The notes below the pieces were generated by a model. The model was given only the letters and a program-made list of their open reading frames with translations, ran no database searches and had not been told where the DNA came from. A program made the translations under genes and the position numbers. This document shows, piece after piece, positions 1 to 5,226 of a stretch of DNA of 8,191 nt. How positions within the stretch are numbered: position 1 is the stretch's first letter; the number at the start of each line of letters is the position of its first letter. The DNA is from Chloroflexota bacterium (GTDB lineage: Bacteria; Chloroflexota; Anaerolineae; B4-G1; SLSP01): assembly GCA_022707725.1 (NCBI GenBank), contig JAKJAB010000145.1, forward strand, positions 1 to 8,191. The letters run 5' to 3'.

Positions 1-2
1 TG

Positions 3-758
3 TTGCCGGCATTGCGGATGTCCACCTGCCCACCGTTGGCTGTTGACCGGCTGATTGGCCTCGCTGGCGTTTCGGGGAACCTTGTTAAGGTCATGGAAAG
101 GGACAGCAAATTGCCGCCGCGCATGTCACCGCCTCAGCTAGACCGTGATCTTGAGAAGATGGGAGAGATTATCGAGAAGATGGCCGACCCGGATATCTTT
201 GTCTGGCTGGAACGTGGCGACGAGCCGTCGGAACAGGAGTTGTATCGCGCTGCGACGATTGTGGCAGACCGCCTGTGTGGCGCTGTTGCTAATCCGATCA
301 TCCGCAATGCGCAGGAAAAGCGCCAGCTTGCCGCAATCGGTACGTGGCTCACGGATTTGGGCTACCGGAGTTTGCCAACAGGCGCGGGGACAAAGTTTGA
401 CGGGATGCAGCCGGGGACATTCTCGTTCTGGCTTAACGTGCCCGTTGAACAGGAAGGCAAGGGCAAGACGCTTAATATTCCGGTAGATGCCGTCGTCATG
501 CCGAAGACGGCGCGACCAGGCGACCTGCCGTTGCTGATCGAGGCGAAGTCGGCAGGAGATTTTACGAATGTCAACAAGCGACGCAAGGAAGAAGCTACGA
601 AGATGAACCAGTTACGCCGGACGTATGGAAAGGACGTGCGGTTCATTCTGTTTCTGTGCGGATACTTTGACAGCGGGTATCTCGGCTACGAGGCGGCAGA
701 AGGCATCGACTGGGTATGGGAGCACCGGATCAACGATCTCAGGGAGTTTGGGCTGTAG
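3..758 (+). CDS. XamI-family Type II restriction endonuclease (5' partial)
   Basis: Predicted Type II restriction endonuclease that would cut unmodified double-stranded DNA; the family prototype XamI recognises GTCGAC. The frame is open to the first base of the window with no upstream stop, and the TTG at 3 is only the first possible start, so the true N-terminus probably lies outside. Numbering from that TTG gives 251 residues. A PD-(D/E)xK-like core is visible: D162 in 'NIPVDAVVMP', then E180-A-K182 in 'LPLLIEAKSAGDFTNV', followed by a basic helix (NKRRKEEATKMNQLRR), the most XamI-like stretch. The N-terminal part is mainly helical. The stop abuts the ATG of the adjacent methyltransferase, which fits a translationally coupled R-M operon. 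Family assignment is from recalled sequence resemblance plus the methyltransferase neighbour; specificity is inferred only. Confidence 0.8.
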   Translation: MPALRMSTCPPLAVDRLIGLAGVSGNLVKVMERDSKLPPRMSPPQLDRDLEKMGEIIEKMADPDIFVWLERGDEPSEQELYRAATIVADRLCGAVANPIIRNAQEKRQLAAIGTWLTDLGYRSLPTGAGTKFDGMQPGTFSFWLNVPVEQEGKGKTLNIPVDAVVMPKTARPGDLPLLIEAKSAGDFTNVNKRRKEEATKMNQLRRTYGKDVRFILFLCGYFDSGYLGYEAAEGIDWVWEHRINDLREFGL

Positions 759-2345
759 ATGATGATAACAGCGGTTGCCGAATATGAGGCGCGGCGATTG
801 GCCTTACAAGAGGCGTTGGACGCGCAGAAAGAAACGTCCGAACGGAATCGGATGGGACAGTTCTCCACGCCAACTGGGCTGGCGGGCGACATCCTGCGAT
901 ACGCCGAGGCGCAGCTAGGCAAGCGCGAGAAAGTGCGTTTCATCGACCCCGCAATTGGCACGGGAGCATTCTATGCGGCGTTACTCGACGTGTTCCCGGA
1001 AGAGCGTATCGATGCTGCCGTTGGGTATGAGATCGACCCACACTACGGCGTACCGGCGGCGAACCTATGGGGCGATACGGGTCTGGACCTTCGCCTGGAA
1101 GACTTTACGCGGGCTGAAGCGCCGGCCGATGCCGCAAAGTTTGATTTGCTGATCTGCAATCCGCCGTATGTACGGCATCACCACCTCAGCAACGCTGAGA
1201 AACAGCGGTTGAGGCTGCGCGCGCTGGATCTCTGCGGCGTCGAAATCAGCGGGCTGGCCGGGCTGTATTGCTATTTCCTCGGTCTGGGCCACGCGTGGTT
1301 GAAAGACGGCGGGTTGGCCGGATGGCTTATCCCAAGTGAATTCATGGATGTGAATTATGGCGCGACGGTGAAGCGCTATCTGCTCGACAAGGTCACGCTC
1401 CTGCACATTCACCGGTTCGACCCGCACGATGTGCAGTTCGCTGATGCGCTCGTATCGTCTGCCGTGGTGTGGTTCCGCAAGGATCCCCCTTCGCCAGGAC
1501 ATCAAGTGCGGTTCACTTACGGTGGTTCGCTGCAACGACCGAAGCTGGAACGCCTTGTACCGGTCGAGACATTGCGGCGCGATTCAAAATGGACGCGCTA
1601 CCCGCGGCAGGAGAGCTATGAAGCCACTGACGAACTGGTTTTGGGCGACTTCTTCAAAATCAAGCGCGGCCTGGTCACAGGGAACAATGATTACTTCATC
1701 CTTGCGCTCGAGGAAATCGAGCGTCGCGAATTGCCGCTGGAGGCGTTCAAGCCGATACTGCCGAGTCCGCGCTATTTGCCGGATGACGAGGTTAAGGCGG
1801 ACAAAACGGGCAATCCTATCCTTGAGCGGCAGTTGTTCCTGCTCGATCCTCCGTGGACGGAAGAGACGATCAGAAACCATTACCCGAAGCTGTGGGCGTA
1901 TCTTGAGGAAGGTAAAGCGCAGGGGGTCGCGGAAAGTTATCTGTGCAGACAAAGGACTCCGTGGTATGCGCAGGAAGACCGCCCGCCGGCGCCGTATGTC
2001 TGTACCTATCTTGGCCGGAGTGACAAAAAGAGCGGACGCCCGTTCCGTTTCATCCTGAACCATTCACAGGCGACGGCTGCGAATGTGTATTTGATGCTCT
2101 ATCCAAAATCATTGATTGCACGCGCTCTGCAGGATAACCCGGAGTTGAAACGTCGAGTCTGGGCGTATCTGAATGAAATTTCCGCGAAGGTGCTGCTCGC
2201 CGAAGGCCGCGTTTACGGCGGCGGGCTGCACAAACTCGAACCGCGCGAACTTGGCAATGTGCCGGCCGGGTTTATAGTGGACTTGTTGCCGGATGTTCGC
2301 GCGCCAAAGAGGGCTAGACAACTTAGCCTCTTTGCCGGGACGTGA
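759..2345 (+). CDS. N6-adenine DNA methyltransferase, gamma class, partner of the XamI-like nuclease
   Basis: Transfers methyl from S-adenosylmethionine to adenine N6 in the recognition site, protecting host DNA from the upstream nuclease. Motifs run in gamma-class order over 528 residues: motif X-like GQFSTP (33-38), motif I FIDPAIGTGAF (61-71, SAM binding), acidic E91 in GYEID, and catalytic motif IV NPPY (134-137). The C-terminal half should carry target recognition; residues 297-315 (start DFFKIKRGLVTGNNDYF) match the turn seen at the start of TaqI/Eco57I-type C-terminal domains. Two ATGs stand in tandem at 759 and 762. The first follows the endonuclease TAG directly and either could be used; the only purine-rich site, AGGGAG at 741-746, is rather far, so translational coupling is likely. 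The gene looks intact. Substrate is inferred from family, not read from the sequence. Confidence 0.9.
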   Translation: MMITAVAEYEARRLALQEALDAQKETSERNRMGQFSTPTGLAGDILRYAEAQLGKREKVRFIDPAIGTGAFYAALLDVFPEERIDAAVGYEIDPHYGVPAANLWGDTGLDLRLEDFTRAEAPADAAKFDLLICNPPYVRHHHLSNAEKQRLRLRALDLCGVEISGLAGLYCYFLGLGHAWLKDGGLAGWLIPSEFMDVNYGATVKRYLLDKVTLLHIHRFDPHDVQFADALVSSAVVWFRKDPPSPGHQVRFTYGGSLQRPKLERLVPVETLRRDSKWTRYPRQESYEATDELVLGDFFKIKRGLVTGNNDYFILALEEIERRELPLEAFKPILPSPRYLPDDEVKADKTGNPILERQLFLLDPPWTEETIRNHYPKLWAYLEEGKAQGVAESYLCRQRTPWYAQEDRPPAPYVCTYLGRSDKKSGRPFRFILNHSQATAANVYLMLYPKSLIARALQDNPELKRRVWAYLNEISAKVLLAEGRVYGGGLHKLEPRELGNVPAGFIVDLLPDVRAPKRARQLSLFAGT

Positions 2346-2356
2346 AAACTCGCTAA

Positions 2357-2548
2357 CAGTTGCTTGCCGCTGTGGGCATACACTTCTTCAAGCGGGAGTG
2401 GGGGACCAACCAGGTGCTCGCGGCGCTGAGGGAGATTTGCGAATCCAAGGGCGCGACCGTCCGTGGCGCGGGCGAGGTGCGCTGGTTCAGCCTGCATCGC
2501 AAGGAGCAGATTGCGCAGGTGGTGGAGGCGTTGAGCCGGTTGTTTTGA
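2357..2548 (+). pseudogene. Short coding remnant, possible C-terminal end of a flavodoxin-like protein
   Basis: A GC-rich open stretch downstream of the methyltransferase, in a different frame from it, bounded upstream by an in-frame TAA (2354-2356) and ending at TGA 2546-2548. It encodes about 63 residues with a well-formed alpha/beta pattern: a helix 'TNQVLAALREICESKGATV', a strand region, then a terminal helix 'RKEQIAQVVEALSRLF'. That pattern would suit the last strand and helix of a flavodoxin/NAD(P)H-FMN-reductase-like fold, but this is a weak guess. The only start is a TTG at 2360 without a ribosome site, so it looks like a truncated 3' end rather than a complete gene. Its stop codon lies inside the left target duplication of the following mobile element. 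Before that insertion the stop would have been 17 nt from the ATG of the next methyltransferase. Confidence 0.4.
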
Positions 2549-2549
2549 G
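2542..2549. repeat. Left 8-bp target-site duplication
   Basis: GTTTTGAG, identical to 2659-2666 on the other side of the 109-bp element. It contains the TGA stop (2546-2548) of the upstream remnant, so the insertion left that reading frame's end unchanged. Confidence 0.82.
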
Positions 2550-2658
2550 GTAACTATTCAGGTGGGGCGCACTTTTACGCCTGCAATGACAGTAGGAAGC
2601 GCAAAAATTGCCGTTTTGGGTTCAGCTAAGTGCGTCCCACCTCAAGCTGAATAGTTGC
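2550..2658. mobile_element. 109-bp MITE-like non-autonomous element with IS66-like ends
   Basis: The left end (2550-2574) begins GTAACTATTCAG and continues GTGGGGCGCACTT. The right end (2628-2658), read on the opposite strand, begins GCAACTATTCAG, then carries six extra bases (CTTGAG), then GTGGGACGCACTT. The two blocks match 11/12 and 12/13. Perfect 8-bp direct repeats GTTTTGAG flank the element. There is no coding sequence in the roughly 53-bp core. Small size, terminal inverted repeats and a target duplication define a MITE. The 8-bp duplication and GTAA-like tips are those I know for the IS66 family, so a related transposase elsewhere in the genome would have moved it; that family link is inference. 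As RNA it could fold into one long bulged hairpin between the remnant and the next methyltransferase gene. Confidence 0.82.
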
Positions 2659-2666
2659 GTTTTGAG
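2659..2666. repeat. Right 8-bp target-site duplication
   Basis: GTTTTGAG, a perfect copy of 2542-2549, directly after the right terminal repeat. It is followed by TTAAGGA, which supplies the ribosome site of the next gene, so the element stops just short of disrupting translation initiation. Confidence 0.82.
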
Positions 2667-2682
2667 TTAAGGACTGATTTTT

Positions 2683-3846
2683 ATGGTGACAAAATTCCTT
2701 GATAAAGCAAGAAAGAATAAAGCGGACGAGTTTTACACGCAACTGCCGGATATAGAGGCAGAAATGCGCCATTACCGAGAACAATTCCGCGACAAGGTCA
2801 TTTTCTGCAACTGCGACGACCCGTATGAGAGCAATTTCTTCAAATACTTTGCGATGAATTTCAATTTTTTGGGCCTCAAAAAACTGATCGCCGCCAGTTA
2901 TTCCGACTCCCCGGTTGCGGGCCAGCAATTGTCGTTGTTTGACGTAAAAAGCCTCGACGTACCAAACGGAGATGCTAAACCCCCTTACAAAATTGAGATC
3001 ACTGAAGTCAGGGATGAAAACGCGGACGGCGCGGTCGATCTGGCAGACGTTGAGTATCTGCTCAAAAACAGAAGAAACACGCTCACGTTGTTGCAGGGCA
3101 ACGGCGATTTTCGTTCCCCCGAATGTATCTCGTTGCTGCAAGAAACGGATATCGTCGTCACCAACCCGCCGTTTTCGTTGTTCCGTGAGTACGTGGCGCA
3201 GTTGGTGGAGTATGGAAAGAAGTTCATTATCCTCGGAAACCAAAACGCAATTACCTACAAGGAAGTTTTCAGACTCATAAAAGAGAATTTGATTTGGCTC
3301 GGCATGGACAATGGCGGCACAAAATGGTTTCAAGTGCCGTTGGATTATGAAATTACGACTGAATCAAGAAAGAGGTTCGACGACAAAGGAAACAAGTATT
3401 TTAGTATGGGGAGTATTATGTGGTTCACAAATCTCGATGTCCCCAAACGTCACGAATCCATCACTTTGTACAAGCACTACACACCCGAAGAATATCCGCG
3501 TTACGATAACTATGACGCTATTGAAGTAGCAAGAGTTGCCGACATCCCCTATGATTACGACGGGGCGATGGGAGTTCCGGTTACATTTCTTGATAAATAC
3601 AATCCCGAACAATTCGAAATATTAGGGATTACAAAAACATGGTTTGGGGGAGCGACTAAAATATATCCCAACCAAATACAAGTGAATGTTGACGGCAGCA
3701 AAAGTGTTGTATCTAAGCTCAATGATGGCGCTACAATCAAGCTAGATGCGCCGCCGCACGGCAAAACTTACTATATGGTTGACAATGATTACTTTATCCA
3801 ACTTTATGCCCGCATTATCATCAAGCGGAAAGGCAGCCAACTATGA
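2683..3846 (+). CDS. EcoRI-family adenine-specific DNA methyltransferase
   Basis: N6-adenine methyltransferase of the M.EcoRI type (EcoRI_methylase family), expected to modify the target of the next gene's product. Landmarks in 387 residues: 'KADEFYTQ' (13-20) near the N-terminus, 'CNCDDPYESNFFKYF' (42-56), the catalytic NPPF at 161-164 in 'IVVTNPPFSLFREYV', and the conserved 'GVPVTFLDKYNPEQFEI' (297-313). At 387 residues it is about 60 longer than M.EcoRI (326). An extra stretch around 70-130, between the SAM-binding part and NPPF, may account for some of this. The ATG at 2683 has AAGGA at 2669-2673, nine bases upstream. Base composition is visibly AT-richer than the flanking genes. The 3' end overlaps the DUF262-HNH gene by ATGA. 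The family name does not prove GAATTC specificity. Confidence 0.9.
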   Translation: MVTKFLDKARKNKADEFYTQLPDIEAEMRHYREQFRDKVIFCNCDDPYESNFFKYFAMNFNFLGLKKLIAASYSDSPVAGQQLSLFDVKSLDVPNGDAKPPYKIEITEVRDENADGAVDLADVEYLLKNRRNTLTLLQGNGDFRSPECISLLQETDIVVTNPPFSLFREYVAQLVEYGKKFIILGNQNAITYKEVFRLIKENLIWLGMDNGGTKWFQVPLDYEITTESRKRFDDKGNKYFSMGSIMWFTNLDVPKRHESITLYKHYTPEEYPRYDNYDAIEVARVADIPYDYDGAMGVPVTFLDKYNPEQFEILGITKTWFGGATKIYPNQIQVNVDGSKSVVSKLNDGATIKLDAPPHGKTYYMVDNDYFIQLYARIIIKRKGSQL

Positions 3847-4925
3847 AGATCGAATTGCACGAAATCACCGTCCGCGAGGTAGCGGAAAATTACGTGGATA
3901 ACGCCGAAGAAGGCGTCGTCGGCTACAACGGCAGGCTCAATATCCGCCCGAAATACCAACGCGAGTTTGTCTACGATGACAAAAAACGCAACGCTGTGAT
4001 AGATACGATTTTCAAGAATTTCCCGCTCAATGTGATGTATTGGGTCAAAAACGAGGATGGGACGTTTGAAGTTTTGGACGGGCAACAACGGACGATCAGT
4101 TTTTGCCAATACGTCAATGGCGATTTTTCCGTAGACAATCGCGCTTTCCACAATCTCACGCGCACCGAACAAGAGCAGGTTTTGAACTACCGCCTGATGA
4201 TCTATTTCTGCGAGGGCAACGACAAGGAAAAACTGGACTGGTTCAGGATCGTCAATATTGCCGGCGAAAGACTCTACGACCAGGAATTGCGGAACGCCGT
4301 CTACACCGGAACCTGGCTCACGAACGCCAAATCCATCTTCAGCAAAAGCAACTGCGCGGCGTACCTGTTAGCCAAAGACTACGTGACCGGCTCGCCGATA
4401 CGGCAGGAAATCCTCGAAACGGCTTTACGGTGGATTTCAAAGGGCGAGATCGAAAAATACATGTCTATTCATCAGCACGACCCCAATGCGAATGAGTTAT
4501 GGATGTATTTCAGGAATGTGATCGAATGGGTTCGATTGACATTCACGACCTACCGCAAGGAAATGAGAGGGATTGACTGGGGCGGGCTGTACGACAAATT
4601 CAAGGGCGAACTCTTTGACACAGAAAAGTTAGAGCAGGAAATACAAACTTTGATGATAGACGATGACGTTTCGAATAAGAAGGGAATCTATTCGTATGTC
4701 CTTACCCGCAACGAAAAACACTTGAATATCCGCGCTTTTACCGACAGTCAAAGAAGAGCGGCATACGAAAAGCAGAAAGGCATCTGCGCACGGTGCGGCC
4801 AACACTTTGAATTGCGCGATATGGAAGCAGACCATATCACACCCTGGCATCTGGGCGGAAAAACAGCACCAGAGAACTGCCAAATGCTGTGTAAGGCGTG
4901 CAATCGCATAAAATCTGGCAAATAA
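3843..4925 (+). CDS. DUF262 protein with C-terminal HNH nuclease domain, probable restriction enzyme
   Basis: 360 residues in two modules. The N-terminal DUF262 (ParB/sulfiredoxin-like, as in GmrS and SspE) shows 'IRPKYQREFVYD' (34-45) and the nucleotide-site motif DGQQRT (79-84). A helical middle (about 140-300) follows. The C-terminal HNH module has zinc pairs C315/C318 and C350/C353, DH at 330-331 with H331 as the likely general base, N345, and N354 in 'CKACNRIKSGK'. In characterised DUF262 enzymes the DGQQR motif couples NTP use to DNA restriction. The ATG overlaps the methyltransferase TGA (ATGA, 3843-3846), with GGAAAGG at 3827-3833, so the two are co-translated and probably form one R-M unit. 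This HNH resembles the classic PF01844 type rather than the DUF1524 HNH usual in GmrSD. Cleavage specificity and NTP need are unknown. Confidence 0.87.
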   Translation: MKIELHEITVREVAENYVDNAEEGVVGYNGRLNIRPKYQREFVYDDKKRNAVIDTIFKNFPLNVMYWVKNEDGTFEVLDGQQRTISFCQYVNGDFSVDNRAFHNLTRTEQEQVLNYRLMIYFCEGNDKEKLDWFRIVNIAGERLYDQELRNAVYTGTWLTNAKSIFSKSNCAAYLLAKDYVTGSPIRQEILETALRWISKGEIEKYMSIHQHDPNANELWMYFRNVIEWVRLTFTTYRKEMRGIDWGGLYDKFKGELFDTEKLEQEIQTLMIDDDVSNKKGIYSYVLTRNEKHLNIRAFTDSQRRAAYEKQKGICARCGQHFELRDMEADHITPWHLGGKTAPENCQMLCKACNRIKSGK

Positions 4926-4946
4926 AGAGCGCGCTAAAAACCCGCG

Positions 4947-4952
4947 TATAAT
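4947..4952 (+). promoter_or_regulatory. Candidate -10 box upstream of the RHH/ECF operon
   Basis: A perfect TATAAT lies 21 bases after the stop of the DUF262-HNH gene and 46 bases before the next ATG. No convincing TTGACA-like -35 is found at 16-18 bases. It is the best sigma-70-type element in the gap and would mark the change from the restriction genes to the transport operon. Confidence 0.35.
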
Positions 4953-4987
4953 CGTGAGGTTCAGTGTATTCCGAAGTTTTTTGTGAG

Positions 4988-4993
4988 AGGAGG
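4988..4993 (+). promoter_or_regulatory. Ribosome binding site deciding the start of the small RHH-like gene
   Basis: AGGAGG, five bases before ATG 4999. It is too close to the TTG at 4996 for that codon to be preferred. Confidence 0.7.
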
Positions 4994-4998
4994 TCTTG

Positions 4999-5226
4999 AT
5001 GACCGTATATCCGATTACTGTGAATGTGCCACGGGCTGTTTATGAGCAAATCAAACGCGCAGCACAAAAAAGGCGGCGACCCATTGATGAGTTGTTCGTC
5101 GAAGCGATAGTGGCCGCGGCGCCTTTTCTGGGGAATGTATCGCCGGGCATCAATGTCCCACTGGCGCAGATGACGTATCTTAACGATGCCGCGTTGTGGC
5201 AAGCGTCGCGTTCCACGGAGGCTTAA
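4999..5226 (+). CDS. Small ribbon-helix-helix-like protein, probably C-terminally truncated
   Basis: 75 residues. The start at ATG 4999 is favoured over the upstream in-frame TTG (4996) because AGGAGG at 4988-4993 is five bases from the ATG and only two from the TTG. Residues 3-40 follow an Arc/CopG-like pattern: a strand 'YPITVNVP', a basic helix 'RAVYEQIKRAAQKRRR', a turn, and a second helix 'PIDELFVEAIVAA'. Such domains dimerise and bind DNA, often as antitoxins. The tail 'MTYLNDAALWQASRST' recalls a group of proteins from Chloroflexi and cyanobacteria that, as I remember them, continue with a charged helical tail of some 50-80 residues. Here the frame stops two codons later, suggesting truncation. 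Its TAA shares one base with the ATG of the ABC ATPase, so the genes are translationally coupled. No toxin gene is adjacent; function unknown. Confidence 0.6.
   Translation: MTVYPITVNVPRAVYEQIKRAAQKRRRPIDELFVEAIVAAAPFLGNVSPGINVPLAQMTYLNDAALWQASRSTEA

Noticed and set aside
2293..2553. Alternative + strand frame across the end of the first methyltransferase
   Set aside because: Its translation is Gly/Arg-rich and irregular, whereas the frame at 2357-2548 shows regular helices; it is an overlap shadow.
2550..2658. Inverted repeat as a rho-independent terminator after the first R-M system
   Set aside because: The arms are far apart, there is no U-tract after the stem, and perfect 8-bp flanking repeats fit transposition better.
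4999..5226. Toxin-antitoxin module with the RHH-like protein as antitoxin
   Set aside because: The downstream gene is an ABC ATPase and the upstream gene an HNH restriction protein; no toxin-like gene is adjacent.
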